Assembly (NCBI RefSeq): GCF_029254265.1
Contig: NZ_JAQWXX010000050.1
Span: forward strand, 1-52,374
From: Algoriphagus sp.
GTDB taxonomy: Bacteria; Bacteroidota; Bacteroidia; Cytophagales; Cyclobacteriaceae
Direction of reading: 5' to 3'
Length of the DNA stretch: 52,374 nt
Part shown: one piece after another, positions 25,061 through 34,579 of the stretch
Layout of the letters: every line of letters starts with the position of its first letter
Position numbering within the stretch: position 1 is the stretch's first letter
Position numbers and translations under genes: made by a program
Notes under the pieces: generated by a model
Database searches by the model: none
What the model saw: the letters and a program-made list of their open reading frames with translations, nothing else
Told to the model about the DNA's origin: nothing

Positions 25061-25765
25061 TTGACTATGGCAATTAAAGTAATCGCCTTCGATGCAGATG
25101 ATACCCTTTGGGTGAATGAACCTTTTTTCCGCGAAGCAGAAGAAAAATTCGCTGAACTGCTTGAGGATTTTATGCCTCGCCACAGTTCACTCAAAGAACT
25201 TTATCGAACCGAAATCGAAAACCTCCACATGTACGGTTACGGGATCAAGGGTTTTATGCTCTCTATGATTGAGACGGCGATGCGGATTTCTGATCAAAAG
25301 ATTTCTATGGAAATGGTAGAGAAAATCCTCCAAATTGGCAGAGAAATGCTGGAAAAACCGGTGGATTTGATACCGGGTGTAGCAGAAGTTTTGAAAGAAT
25401 TAAATGGTGATTATCGAATCGTACTCGCTACGAAAGGTGATCTACTGGATCAAGAGCGAAAGTTGAAAAAGTCAGGATTGGAACGACACTTCCATCATAT
25501 TGAGATCATGAGTGACAAGAAAGAATCTGACTTCAAAAAACTAATTAAGCATTTAGACATAAAAGCTGATGAATTCATGATGCTGGGAAATAGCCTCAAA
25601 TCTGATATTTTACCTGTTTTGGATCTTGGGGGCTTTGCAATCCACATTCCATTTCACATTACTTGGGAACATGAAACCATAGCGCATGAGGTTTCGCATA
25701 AACAATTTTTCCAAGTAGCACATATCTCCGAAGTGGTGAGAATCATTCGAGAATTGGAAAATTAA
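25061..25765 (+). CDS. HAD-family hydrolase
   Basis: 234 residues. HAD motif I is FDADDTLW with the nucleophile Asp near residue 9; motif II is VLATKGD, motif III includes the Lys in SDKKESDFKKL, and motif IV is MLGNSLKSDILPVLDLGG. The helical cap after motif I suits a small phosphatase of the YjjG/phosphoglycolate-phosphatase type. It follows the esterase gene by 22 bp. Substrate unknown. Confidence 0.87.
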   Translation: MTMAIKVIAFDADDTLWVNEPFFREAEEKFAELLEDFMPRHSSLKELYRTEIENLHMYGYGIKGFMLSMIETAMRISDQKISMEMVEKILQIGREMLEKPVDLIPGVAEVLKELNGDYRIVLATKGDLLDQERKLKKSGLERHFHHIEIMSDKKESDFKKLIKHLDIKADEFMMLGNSLKSDILPVLDLGGFAIHIPFHITWEHETIAHEVSHKQFFQVAHISEVVRIIRELEN

Positions 25766-25810
25766 AATTCATTCTAATATACCTAGACCCCAATTCCAAG
25801 ATCCATTCTA

Positions 25811-26755
25811 ATGAATATCCCAACAGCTTATCAAAAGGTTCCCGGTATACTTATGGCAGTAGCTTCGGCTATTTTCTGGGGTATTTCAGGTACTTGCGCA
25901 CAATTTCTCTTCGAGGAAAAAAATCTTGACCCAGGTTGGCTGGTCTGTTGGAGATTATTACTGGGAGGTATCTTATTATTGATGTTTTCCCTTTCCCAAA
26001 AGAAGAGAGACACTTTTCAAGTTTGGAAAAAACCAACCGATGCCTTTCAAGTCATTCTTTTTGGAATTCTTGGAATGGTCGCTGTACAGTTTACCTATTT
26101 CTACAGCATTTCACTATCCAATGCTGCTACTGCGACGATCTTACAATATTTGGGACCTTTGATTGTAGTTGCATTTTATGCGGTCAAAAACCGAAGATGG
26201 CCAATACTAGCCGAATATGCCGCGCTTGTTTTGGCTTTAAGCGGAACCTTTCTTTTGGTTACCCATGGGAGTTTTGACACCTTGGTGATCAGTGATGAAG
26301 CGCTTCTTTGGGGAATACTTTCAGCAGTTGCTTTGGCATTTTACACCATACATCCGGTGGGATTATTACGAAAATTCTCTCCAGCAACGGTCACTGGCTG
26401 GGGAATGCTATTGGGCGGAATAGTTATGGTGCCAATAATGAGACCTTGGGAAATTCAAGGTGTTTGGGATTTGGAAACACTTTTCGCTTTTGGATACATT
26501 ATCCTTTTTGGTAGTGTGTTAGCGTTTTACTTCTTCCTTACTTCGGTCACGATTATTGGCGCAACCTATGCAAGTTTGCTTTGTAGCGTGGAACCCTTAG
26601 CTGCAGCAGGCACTGCAGTGGTTTGGCTAGGGGTTTATTTTGGGGGAATGGATTGGATAGGGACACTTTTTATCTTGCTAACGGTCATATTATTAACCCT
26701 AAAGACTAAGGAAAAAAAGGAGGAAGTAATACAGCAATCAACCAGTCTCCCTTAA
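25811..26755 (+). CDS. EamA-family (DMT) transporter
   Basis: 314 residues with ten hydrophobic helices in two EamA halves (about 14-145 and 160-300): SAIFWGISGTCAQFLF, LQYLGPLIVVAFYAV in the first half, and TIIGATYASLLCSVEPLAAAGTAVVWLG in the second. Such proteins export amino acids or metabolites across the inner membrane. It follows the HAD gene by 45 bp. The substrate is not predictable. Confidence 0.88.
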   Translation: MNIPTAYQKVPGILMAVASAIFWGISGTCAQFLFEEKNLDPGWLVCWRLLLGGILLLMFSLSQKKRDTFQVWKKPTDAFQVILFGILGMVAVQFTYFYSISLSNAATATILQYLGPLIVVAFYAVKNRRWPILAEYAALVLALSGTFLLVTHGSFDTLVISDEALLWGILSAVALAFYTIHPVGLLRKFSPATVTGWGMLLGGIVMVPIMRPWEIQGVWDLETLFAFGYIILFGSVLAFYFFLTSVTIIGATYASLLCSVEPLAAAGTAVVWLGVYFGGMDWIGTLFILLTVILLTLKTKEKKEEVIQQSTSLP

Positions 26756-26848
26756 ATGATCCATAGCTAGAAATAAACAGCTTGATCTTCTTCTGATAAA
26801 ATGGAGTAGTTGAACTTTTAGAATTGTTTTCTGAAAGCTCAGATGAAA

Positions 26849-28606
26849 TTAAATTCTCGATTGATAGGTGAAAAGCTGGTAATATCTGCCTTGCAAAGCA
26901 ATCAATTCATCATGCCTACCTCGTTCTACTATTTCCCCTTGCTCTACGACCAAAATCTGATCTGCCTGACGAATTGTACTCAATCGGTGAGCAATAACAA
27001 ATGTTGTCCGGCCTTTCATTAATTCTTTCAAACTCGCTTGAATCAAAGTCTCAGATTCCGTATCCAAGTTGGAAGTAGCCTCGTCTAAAATCAAAATCTT
27101 TGGATCGGCTAATATTGCTCTAGCAATGGCAATTCTTTGGCGCTGTCCACCTGATAGCTTTACGCCACGCTCTCCAATCAGCGTATCCAACCCTAATTCA
27201 AAGCGATCTGTGAATTCTTGCACATGGGCAGCCTGAACTGCTTCAAGAAGCTTAGCTTCAGAAGCATCAGGTCTTGGGAAAAGAATGTTTTCCCGAATAG
27301 TCCCTTCAAAAAGAAAATCATCTTGAAGCACGACACCAAGTCTGGAACGGAATGATTCCAAGGTAATAGTCTGAAGATCGTTTCCATCCAAGGTGATTTT
27401 TCCTGAATCAGGATTTAGAAAAGTAGCAGCTAAACCAGCAATAGTTGTTTTCCCCGAGCCTGATGTTCCCACTAAAGCAGTCACTGAACCCGCAGGAGCA
27501 GAAAAGCTCACTCCTTTGATCACGTCTTTTTCTTCTTCGTAGGCAAAAGCTACGTTTTCAAAGACGATGTCACCACGGAAATCTTTGATTTCTAAAGTTC
27601 GCTTTCGATCATCAGCCTCCAGTGGTGTGTTCATGATTTCCTCTGTTCGATCCAATCCGGCAAAAGCCTCTGTAAGTTGGCTACCAATATTGGACATCTG
27701 CACTATCGGGGCAATCATGAATCCTAAGTAGAGCGTAAAGGCTAGGAAGTCTCCGAAGGTCATTTCCCCTTCCATAATCATATAACCACCCATTCCCATG
27801 ATTCCCGCAGAAGCCAAGCCTAACAATAAGGCTCCAGCTGAGGTGACAAAACTAGTAGCAGTAAGACTGGCTTTTACATTTTGAAACAATTCATCTACTC
27901 CTTTGGCGAAAGTATTGATTTCTTGTTCTTCGGCATTGAATCCTTTGATCACTCGGATTCCTCCGAGCGTTTCTGTAAGTCTTCCGGTAACTTGTGCATT
28001 TATTTTCCCGCGTTCTCGAAATATGGGGCGGATTTTTCCAAAGGCTTTCAACGAGACCAAACCAAAGACGACCACTGGTAAAAGCACATAAAGTGTCATC
28101 ATCGGGCTGATACTGATCAACAGAAAAAGTGAAATAAATGCTGTAAGAATTCCACCAATCATTTGTGCGAAACCAGTTCCCACTAAATTCCGAACTCCTT
28201 CTACATCCGTCATGATTCTAGAAACGAGTTCACCGGTTTTGGTATTATCAAAAAAGCGAATCGGAAGTTTGATGATATGGGCCTGAACTTGCGATCTGAG
28301 TTTAGAGATAAGATTCTGAGCTTCTACACTTAGAATCTGAGTGAGTGCATAGGAAGTAGTGGATTGGACCACAATAGCTCCAACGACCCCAGCAATCAGC
28401 CACTTGAGCATTGTTAAATCATTGCTAGGGATGACATCATCGATAAGAATCTTAGAAGCTCCTGGCAAAACCAGACTAGCTAGTCTACTAATAATAATCA
28501 GAAAGAGTCCTAAAAATAAATGCTTTCGGCGAGGCCAGATTATGGTCTTAAATACCGAGCTCATTGTGACTCTTTTTTCTTTCGGGGTGGGGATTGATTT
28601 TTTCAT
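26849..28606 (-). CDS. ABC exporter, fused permease and ATPase (MsbA-like)
   Basis: 585 residues from the ATG at 28606; an upstream in-frame ATG at 28624 adds 6 unlikely residues. Six transmembrane helices (about 30-310) are followed by an ATPase domain with Walker A GTSGSGKTT, Q-loop VLQDDFLF, signature LSGGQRQRIAIARA, Walker B ILILDEATS and H-loop VIAHRLS. It functions as a homodimer exporting lipids or drugs. It is downstream of the DUF1573 gene on the same strand but separated by a terminator. Confidence 0.93.
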   Translation of the reverse strand: MKKSIPTPKEKRVTMSSVFKTIIWPRRKHLFLGLFLIIISRLASLVLPGASKILIDDVIPSNDLTMLKWLIAGVVGAIVVQSTTSYALTQILSVEAQNLISKLRSQVQAHIIKLPIRFFDNTKTGELVSRIMTDVEGVRNLVGTGFAQMIGGILTAFISLFLLISISPMMTLYVLLPVVVFGLVSLKAFGKIRPIFRERGKINAQVTGRLTETLGGIRVIKGFNAEEQEINTFAKGVDELFQNVKASLTATSFVTSAGALLLGLASAGIMGMGGYMIMEGEMTFGDFLAFTLYLGFMIAPIVQMSNIGSQLTEAFAGLDRTEEIMNTPLEADDRKRTLEIKDFRGDIVFENVAFAYEEEKDVIKGVSFSAPAGSVTALVGTSGSGKTTIAGLAATFLNPDSGKITLDGNDLQTITLESFRSRLGVVLQDDFLFEGTIRENILFPRPDASEAKLLEAVQAAHVQEFTDRFELGLDTLIGERGVKLSGGQRQRIAIARAILADPKILILDEATSNLDTESETLIQASLKELMKGRTTFVIAHRLSTIRQADQILVVEQGEIVERGRHDELIALQGRYYQLFTYQSRI

Positions 28607-28656
28607 ATAACTTGATGGCAACACAAAAAGCTACTGGATAAGTTCTTTGAATAAAA

Positions 28657-28680
28657 AAAGCCCGGACTAAACCGGGCTTT
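28657..28680 (-). terminator. Terminator downstream of DUF1573 gene
   Basis: On the minus strand AAAGCCCGG-TTTAGT-CCGGGCTTT is followed by a run of T: a 9-bp GC-rich stem just past the DUF1573 stop. Confidence 0.85.
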
Positions 28681-28713
28681 AGGAATTGGTATTAGAATTT
28701 AAAACCAAATAAT

Positions 28714-29112
28714 TTAATTGGTTTTAGGCAATACATTTGAGATTAAAGAAACTTTCTCGATTGGCTCAGAGGCATTGGAATAAATCCGGACCACCGAATT
28801 CTGTTTGCCCATTTTACCAGCTGAATTGAAGGAAACTTTGATTTCAGCAGATTTTCCTGGCGCGATTGGCTCTTTTGGCCAAACAGGAACAGTACATCCA
28901 CAAGTTGCTGCTACATTCGAAATAATCAATGGAGTGGTACCTGAATTTGTCAGTTCGAAGGTATGAGAAACTTTATCTCCCTGAACGATGTCTCCAAAAT
29001 CAATGGATTTTTCTTTGAAAGTGATGGCCGCTCCGGATGTTGCTTCCTGAGCGCTTGCATTAAAAGCAAACACTAAGGCAAGAAGTGTAAATAAAATTCC
29101 TACTTTTTTCAT
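28714..29112 (-). CDS. DUF1573 protein, exported Ig-like domain
   Basis: 132 residues with signal peptide MKKVGILFTLLALVFAFNASAQ and a single DUF1573 domain: IDFGDIVQGDKVSHTFELTNSGTTPLIISNVAATCGCTVP, then IAPGKSAEIKVSFNSAGKMGKQNS. The CGC pair is characteristic of the family. These small envelope proteins are common in Bacteroidota; their function is unknown. Transcribed alone, with a terminator behind. Confidence 0.92.
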   Translation of the reverse strand: MKKVGILFTLLALVFAFNASAQEATSGAAITFKEKSIDFGDIVQGDKVSHTFELTNSGTTPLIISNVAATCGCTVPVWPKEPIAPGKSAEIKVSFNSAGKMGKQNSVVRIYSNASEPIEKVSLISNVLPKTN

Positions 29113-29240
29113 GGTTATGTTTATTTGATTCAGAAGTTCAATTTTGGACTATTAAAGAAACGATAATTGTTCTTTATAGATTCAAATTTAGAAAAAATGG
29201 TGCCAATAATGTTTATTTAAGCCAATATCTACACAAATCC

Positions 29241-30692
29241 CTAATCAGATTCTTGGTCATTTTTCGCCTTGAAAAAAAATGATTGATCAAAGTTCACAAG
29301 GTAAAGTTCTTCCGTTGCTCTCGTGATCGCCGTGTAAAGCCATCTTGTAAAATCCCGATCTATTTGCTCCTCGGGTAAGTATCCCTGATCTACAAATACA
29401 GCTTTCCATTGCCCTCCTTGAGCTTTGTGACAAGTTAATGCATAGGCAAATTTGATTTGTAATGCATTCAAAAATGGGTCTTTTTTGATCAGTTCCATTC
29501 GTTCTGCCTTACTGGCTACATCTGCGTAATCCTCCGAAACTTGGCGGTAAAGTTCTCGGTATTGATCTCTAGTCAAAGATGGGCTCGGTGAATGAAGTGT
29601 ATCTAGAATAACTTTCGCCTCAAAATGAGGCTCATCCGGATAATCCAGGAGTCTTAACTCTAGCGTTGCGAACCGAAACCCATAAAATTCCTCGAAATTT
29701 CGAATTTTCATCACTTCTGCCATATCTCCATTTGCAAGAAAATTCACTCGATCCGACTTAGCCATGTAGGTGTAATTGTTTTTGACAATCATGAGCAAAT
29801 CGCCCGAGCTGATCTCATCCTCAAAGAAATGGATTACCCTTCGGATGTACTGATTGTATTGGACAGCATTTTTATTTGACCGAGTCACAATTGTGGTATT
29901 CTCAGTTCCATATTTATCATAGGCATATCGCAAACCATCTTCCAGCCTCTCTCCGGTCATCTTAAATGTATCTTTGAATGCTTTCGTAGAGATTTTTATT
30001 TCTGGCTTTTCCTGTTTCAATTGTTCTCGGAGAGCAGTGGCATTAAATAAAATACCAGATTCCAATTTCTGGCGCATTACCTCTGTCAGTTCGATCTGAT
30101 CTGCTTCCAAGCGGAAATGCCTTAAAAGATATCCTGCTTCCAAAGCTGGACTGTAATCGCTACCTACGGGTGGAAGCTGTGCGGTGTCGCCAACTAAGAT
30201 GAGTCGGTTTCTTTCGCCATAGAAAACAAACTGGATCAAATCTCCCAATAGATTTCCTGACATTCCTCCATCATCAGCTAGCATGGATGATTCATCTATG
30301 ATAAAGATGGTGTCTTTGTAATAATTCTTCTGAAGAATAAAACCTCCTGAAAGGCTCCCGTCCTCCCCTTTGGGCTTATAAATGATTTTGTGGATAGTAT
30401 AAGCCGCTTTCCCGCTGTAATTGCTCATGACCTTCGCTGCTCTTCCTGTGGGCGCCAACAGCAATGAGCGCATTCCCAATCGGGGGAGAGTTTTGACCAA
30501 AGCTGAAATCACAGAGGTTTTTCCTGTACCTGCGTATCCACGAAGTACAAAAGTTGCCTTACTTTCGGGAGGCAAACTGAGAAAGCGATCCATTTTTAAA
30601 AAAAATGCGGCTTGACCCGAAGTTGGAGCAAAGGGAAAATTTGAAGAAAGTAATATGGAAGGCTTGAGAGAAGGCTCCTTATCTTTGGACAT
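29241..30692 (-). CDS. RecD-like/UvrD-C ATP-dependent DNA helicase
   Basis: 483 residues from the ATG at 30692 (MSKDKEPSL). Superfamily 1 motifs: Walker A GYAGTGKTSV (about 54-63), LAPTGRAAKVM (Ia), FIIDESSML (II), LILVGDTAQLPPVG (III), and near the C-terminus LTCHKAQGGQWKAVFVD with WLYTAITRA. Single-subunit RecD2-like helicases of this type act in DNA repair and replication fork handling. The start codon is only 13 bp from that of the divergent NUDIX gene. Confidence 0.9.
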   Translation of the reverse strand: MSKDKEPSLKPSILLSSNFPFAPTSGQAAFFLKMDRFLSLPPESKATFVLRGYAGTGKTSVISALVKTLPRLGMRSLLLAPTGRAAKVMSNYSGKAAYTIHKIIYKPKGEDGSLSGGFILQKNYYKDTIFIIDESSMLADDGGMSGNLLGDLIQFVFYGERNRLILVGDTAQLPPVGSDYSPALEAGYLLRHFRLEADQIELTEVMRQKLESGILFNATALREQLKQEKPEIKISTKAFKDTFKMTGERLEDGLRYAYDKYGTENTTIVTRSNKNAVQYNQYIRRVIHFFEDEISSGDLLMIVKNNYTYMAKSDRVNFLANGDMAEVMKIRNFEEFYGFRFATLELRLLDYPDEPHFEAKVILDTLHSPSPSLTRDQYRELYRQVSEDYADVASKAERMELIKKDPFLNALQIKFAYALTCHKAQGGQWKAVFVDQGYLPEEQIDRDFTRWLYTAITRATEELYLVNFDQSFFFKAKNDQESD

Positions 30693-30705
30693 AGGACGAA
30701 AGTAA

Positions 30706-31215
30706 ATGGCAAACGATAAAATCAGCAAAGAAATCGAATCTAAATTCGGAAATCATTTACGAATGAGGGTAAACGGTATTTTGATCGAGGATAATAAAAT
30801 ATTGATGATCAAGCATAAAATGGGAAATGGCAGGATTCTCTGGTCAGTTCCTGGTGGAGGGATGAATTTCGGACAATCTGCAAGAGAAAATTTGATTAGA
30901 GAGTTTTCTGAAGAAACAGGTCTCTCCATAGAAATCGATGAATATCTCTTTGTTCATGAGTACTTAAAGGTACCTCTTCATGGTATGGAACATTTTTTTT
31001 CTGTCAAAGCAAAGTCTGGCGATTTAAAACTTGGGACAGATCCAGAGCTGCTTCCTGACCAACAAATCATTGAGGAGATGCGCTGGATGACCTTCGAAGA
31101 CATCCAATCATTGCCCAAAGAGACCCTTCATCAAATCTTTTGGAGAATTAATTCTCTTCAGGACCTAGTATTGTTGCGAGGATATTTTAATTTTGAAAAT
31201 AATTCTCTAAAATAG
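30706..31215 (+). CDS. NUDIX hydrolase
   Basis: 169 residues. The NUDIX box is GGGMNFGQSARENLIREFSEETGL (about 49-72); the first box glutamate is replaced by Gln, while the metal-binding REFSEE is intact. A second start at 30763 (MRVNGIL) is possible and would free the intergenic space. It would hydrolyse a nucleoside-diphosphate-linked compound. Divergent from the helicase, followed by a membrane-anchored protein gene after 49 bp. Confidence 0.87.
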   Translation: MANDKISKEIESKFGNHLRMRVNGILIEDNKILMIKHKMGNGRILWSVPGGGMNFGQSARENLIREFSEETGLSIEIDEYLFVHEYLKVPLHGMEHFFSVKAKSGDLKLGTDPELLPDQQIIEEMRWMTFEDIQSLPKETLHQIFWRINSLQDLVLLRGYFNFENNSLK

Positions 31216-31264
31216 CACGTTTTAAAAACCTTCAACCATACCCAGATTTTAAAATTTAAGCAAA

Positions 31265-31846
31265 ATGAATTTATCAAAAGTACTATCACTAGTTTTCTTC
31301 GTAGTAGCAATTGGTCTAGGATACCTTCTTTGGAAGGGTGTAGATGATGTAGTGGAAGAGGAGAAAAAAATTGCTCTGATTGAAGCTGCAATTATCGAAA
31401 AGCTTCAAATGCTAAGAGATGCAGAGTTAGCTTATCAGGCTGCCAATGGTGCTTATGCTAACAATTGGAATGACCTTAAGAAATTTATTGAAGAAGGGAA
31501 AATCTGGATCGTTCAGCGAACTGAAACAACCAAGCTTCTTGAATACGGTAAAGAAGAAATCACTGTAGAATTTGACACTCTTGGTTCTGTGAATGTGATT
31601 GATTCTTTGTTCAATGACAGAAAGTATCCTGATTTCAATCTGGAGGCATTAGCTGTTGTTCCTGGTTCAGGAGGAAAAATGTTTGAATTCTTTGCAGACA
31701 AAGTTGAGAGAAATCAGTACGATGTAAACGTATTTGAAATCAGAGACCCTGCGCCGATCAATCCAGAAAGAAGATTAAACAACAATGAAAAAGCTCTTAA
31801 AGTAGGTTCTAGAACAGACGCTTCTACAGAAGGTAACTGGAAATAA
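31265..31846 (+). CDS. Membrane-anchored protein, pseudopilin-like N-terminus
   Basis: 193 residues. One N-terminal transmembrane helix (about 5-24) is followed by a long helix (about 28-58), then LRDAELAYQAANGAYANNWNDLKKFI, which resembles the helix-loop of type IV pilins and pseudopilins (xxA..AYxxxNGxYA). No prepilin peptidase site is visible. The rest is strand-rich and ends in a charged tail. It precedes the DUF3822 and coaD genes by 9 bp and looks co-transcribed. Function unknown. Confidence 0.72.
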   Translation: MNLSKVLSLVFFVVAIGLGYLLWKGVDDVVEEEKKIALIEAAIIEKLQMLRDAELAYQAANGAYANNWNDLKKFIEEGKIWIVQRTETTKLLEYGKEEITVEFDTLGSVNVIDSLFNDRKYPDFNLEALAVVPGSGGKMFEFFADKVERNQYDVNVFEIRDPAPINPERRLNNNEKALKVGSRTDASTEGNWK

Positions 31847-31855
31847 CACCAGATT

Positions 31856-32674
31856 TTGGAAACCGACCTTAAAGTATTTAAAAGTGATAGATTTGATATT
31901 CAAGAAGTATCGGGTCTATCACTTTTTTTGTATCCTCATTCCATCCATATTTTTGCCAAAGATGCAAATGGGTCCAATAGCTGTATCCATTCGTACAACT
32001 TTTTTTCGGAGGGTGATTTAGACAAACTGATTCGTTCGGATCAATTTTTGAAAATTGATCTTCCGATCAACGTTTATATTCATCAGTCCTATTTTGTATT
32101 GGTACCAGGTGTGCTTTTTCAGCCTGAAAATGAAGCTGTTTATCTTGAATTTGCAGGTAAACCCAAAGGCAATCTATCTTATTTTAATTCTGCTTTAGAT
32201 AGCAATAATCTACAAATCATCTCGGCAATTCCAGAAAAAGTCAAAAGATCACTTGATGCTAGGTTTTCAGAAATAAATTTATTTCACGGATCGGTTTCGA
32301 TTCTTTCTTATCTATTTAAAGAACGATTCAACCTCATCGGTCAAGAAATTTTAATCTATTCTTTCGAGGGTCATATGTATGCTACAGCTTTTACAGACCA
32401 AGAGTTGGCAGTATTCAATATGTTTGAAATAGATTCCAAGGATGATATTTTAAAATATATTCTGATTCTTATCGAACAATTAAAATATGATCGAATTCAC
32501 GTGAGAGTCACAATTCTAGGTTTCGATTCAGCATTAAAGATTACAGAACATTGGGGAAAAATCTATTTTCAAAACTTTAGAATTATAAGTCCGACATCCA
32601 ATCAAAACTATACTCAAGGCTTCAAGAATTTAAAGTCGCTCAATCTCTTTGAAGTAAACTGGCAATTTTCCTGA
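31856..32674 (+). CDS. DUF3822 family protein
   Basis: 272 residues from a TTG start at 31856, 9 bp after the previous gene. No signal peptide or membrane helix. The protein has an actin-like or ASKHA-like strand pattern (LSLFLYPHSIHIFA, EILIYSFEGHMYATAF, HVRVTILGFDSALKI) typical of DUF3822, found in Bacteroidota next to coaD as here. Function unknown. The stop lies 3 bp before coaD, so the pair is translationally linked. Confidence 0.8.
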   Translation: METDLKVFKSDRFDIQEVSGLSLFLYPHSIHIFAKDANGSNSCIHSYNFFSEGDLDKLIRSDQFLKIDLPINVYIHQSYFVLVPGVLFQPENEAVYLEFAGKPKGNLSYFNSALDSNNLQIISAIPEKVKRSLDARFSEINLFHGSVSILSYLFKERFNLIGQEILIYSFEGHMYATAFTDQELAVFNMFEIDSKDDILKYILILIEQLKYDRIHVRVTILGFDSALKITEHWGKIYFQNFRIISPTSNQNYTQGFKNLKSLNLFEVNWQFS

Positions 32675-32677
32675 AAC

Positions 32678-33133
32678 ATGAAAAAGATAGCAATATTTCC
32701 TGGCTCATTTGACCCCTATACCCTTGGGCACCACGATATTGTAATCAGGAGTTTGAGTCTTTTTGACGAGGTAATTATCGGAATAGGTTATAATTCTACT
32801 AAGAAAAATCGGTATTTCGACATCCAAATGATGGTGGAGCAAATTGAGCAGGTATATCAGGATACTGATCGAGTAAAAGTGGTCATATACAATGAATTAA
32901 CTTCTACCCTTGCAAAAAAATATGGCGCCCAATTTCTGCTCAGAGGACTTAGAAACACCACTGATTTTGAATATGAAAATACCATCAGCCAGATGAACCG
33001 CTATTTAAATGAAGAATTAGAAACAGTATTTCTTATAACTTCTCCTAAGTATGCAGCTATTAGTTCTACGATTATCCGAGAAGTTCACCGCTTTGGAGGA
33101 GAAGTCAATGAATTTTTGCCCTATAAGCTCTGA
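32678..33133 (+). CDS. coaD: Pantetheine-phosphate adenylyltransferase
   Basis: 151 residues, normal length for CoaD. The nucleotidyltransferase signature is FPGSFDPYTLGHHDIV with the HxGH-like GHHD (about 8-20). Further motifs are LLRGLRNTTDFEYE and TSPKYAAISSTIIRE (ISST at the C-terminal nucleotide site). It makes dephospho-CoA from 4'-phosphopantetheine and ATP, the penultimate CoA step. The last 13 bp overlap the convergent NUDIX gene. Confidence 0.96.
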   Translation: MKKIAIFPGSFDPYTLGHHDIVIRSLSLFDEVIIGIGYNSTKKNRYFDIQMMVEQIEQVYQDTDRVKVVIYNELTSTLAKKYGAQFLLRGLRNTTDFEYENTISQMNRYLNEELETVFLITSPKYAAISSTIIREVHRFGGEVNEFLPYKL

Positions 33134-33807
33134 GTCTTGAGGTGAGTTTTTAAAAAGTTCTTAAACAGGAACCGCATGGAAGGGTAAGAATTGACCAATG
33201 CTATTTTTGCATCGCCCTCATAAAACCATCTAATATCCTCGATTCCCTCTTCTGCTTGAGGCGTCATCTTTTCATCACTGATACAGTCCATCTGAAACCA
33301 ATATGTTTTTTTGAGAATACTTTTGCGATCCTGAGTATAAGTATGCCAAGTTGTGATGATGGGTTTACCTGCTTTCACCTTTATTGCACACTCTTCTTCT
33401 ACCTCACGCAATGCACATTGTATTGGAGTTTCTCCTTTATCAAATTTTCCTTTTGGGAAATCCCATTTACCTAAACGATAGATTAACAAGATTTTATCCT
33501 TCTTGGTAACAACACCTCCTGCAGCTTTGATCGTCAAGAAACGACTTTTTATAAATTTCTTTAAACCAGATTTATCTTTGGTAACCAAGGTAATAGAATC
33601 AAGTTTTTTTAATTTTCGTGTTCGCAATGTGTAAAGTAAACCAATAATCAAATCATGTGAAGGTTCATGAATTAACACATCGTCTTCCCAAAAAATCTCT
33701 GAAGGAGGGCTATCTGAAGGGAAATACTCGGATTCAAAGTTCTTCGAAGAGTCTAATTCTTCGTAGCTTATTAGATCCAATGGTTTGTCATTGACGAAGA
33801 TTCTCAT
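33121..33807 (-). CDS. NUDIX hydrolase with an N-terminal extension
   Basis: 228 residues. The C-terminal NUDIX domain (about 98-205) has the complete box GKFDKGETPIQCALREVEEECAI. The first ~95 residues (MRIFVNDKPLDLISYEEL...) form a separate small domain that I do not recognise. The gene converges on coaD with a 13-bp overlap and is divergent from pyrE. Substrate not predictable. Confidence 0.87.
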   Translation of the reverse strand: MRIFVNDKPLDLISYEELDSSKNFESEYFPSDSPPSEIFWEDDVLIHEPSHDLIIGLLYTLRTRKLKKLDSITLVTKDKSGLKKFIKSRFLTIKAAGGVVTKKDKILLIYRLGKWDFPKGKFDKGETPIQCALREVEEECAIKVKAGKPIITTWHTYTQDRKSILKKTYWFQMDCISDEKMTPQAEEGIEDIRWFYEGDAKIALVNSYPSMRFLFKNFLKTHLKTQSL

Positions 33808-33899
33808 TTTTGAATCGTTATTGCTTGAGTAAGTTCAAAAATGCATAAATTTTCACGTTGCAACAACCTTCACCAAACTTAATATCTTATTTTTGAGTC

Positions 33900-34544
33900 A
33901 TGGAAATTTTAGATCAAAATGTAGCCGCAGAAATAGCTGACAAGCTATTAGAAATTCAAGCCATTCAGCTTCAACCTTCTAAGCCTTTTACTTGGGCTTC
34001 TGGTTGGAAATCTCCAATTTATTGTGACAATCGCCTCGCCCTATCATTTCCAAAGGTCCGAACTATGATCAAGGAACAATTGGTACGAAGTATCCAACAT
34101 TACTTTCCCTCTGTAGAAGCTATCGCTGGAGTAGCAACTGCAGGAATCCCACAGGGTGCACTTTTGGCAAACGATCTGGATTTACCATTTATCTACGTTA
34201 GGTCTAAAGCCAAAGGTCATGGTATGGAAAATATGATCGAAGGTAAAGTTGTTCCAGGGCAAAAGGTAGTGGTTGTAGAAGATTTGGTCTCGACAGGTGG
34301 AAGCTCTTTAAAAGCTACACAGGACCTAAAAGATGCAGGGTTTGAGGTTTTAGGAATGGTTGCAATATTTACTTATGGTTTTGATATAGCCGCTAAGAAC
34401 TTTGAGGATGCCGGTGTAAGATTAATCTGTTTGAGTCACTACGAAGCTTTGCTTCCAAGAGCAGTACATCGTAAGTACATTCAGGATGACACACTCAAAT
34501 CACTATCAGAATGGAGAAAGGATCCTGCCAGATGGAATCCATAA
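33900..34544 (+). CDS. pyrE: Orotate phosphoribosyltransferase
   Basis: 214 residues. The PRPP-binding loop is VVVVEDLVSTGGSSL (about 120-134), preceded by the conserved FTWASGWKSPIYCDNR (about 24-39) and AGVATAGIPQGALLA. It converts orotate and PRPP to OMP in pyrimidine synthesis. A TATTTTTG -7-like element lies at 33888-33895, immediately before the ATG at 33900, so a very short leader is possible. A strong terminator follows. Confidence 0.97.
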   Translation: MEILDQNVAAEIADKLLEIQAIQLQPSKPFTWASGWKSPIYCDNRLALSFPKVRTMIKEQLVRSIQHYFPSVEAIAGVATAGIPQGALLANDLDLPFIYVRSKAKGHGMENMIEGKVVPGQKVVVVEDLVSTGGSSLKATQDLKDAGFEVLGMVAIFTYGFDIAAKNFEDAGVRLICLSHYEALLPRAVHRKYIQDDTLKSLSEWRKDPARWNP

Positions 34545-34579
34545 AAAAAAGAGCGCTTATATAAAAGCGCTCTTTTTTT
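34545..34579. terminator. Bidirectional terminator between pyrE and the amidoligase operon
   Basis: GAGCGCTT at 34551-34558 pairs with AAGCGCTC at 34565-34572, extended by A and T runs on both sides. It serves pyrE and the convergent operon. Confidence 0.88.
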
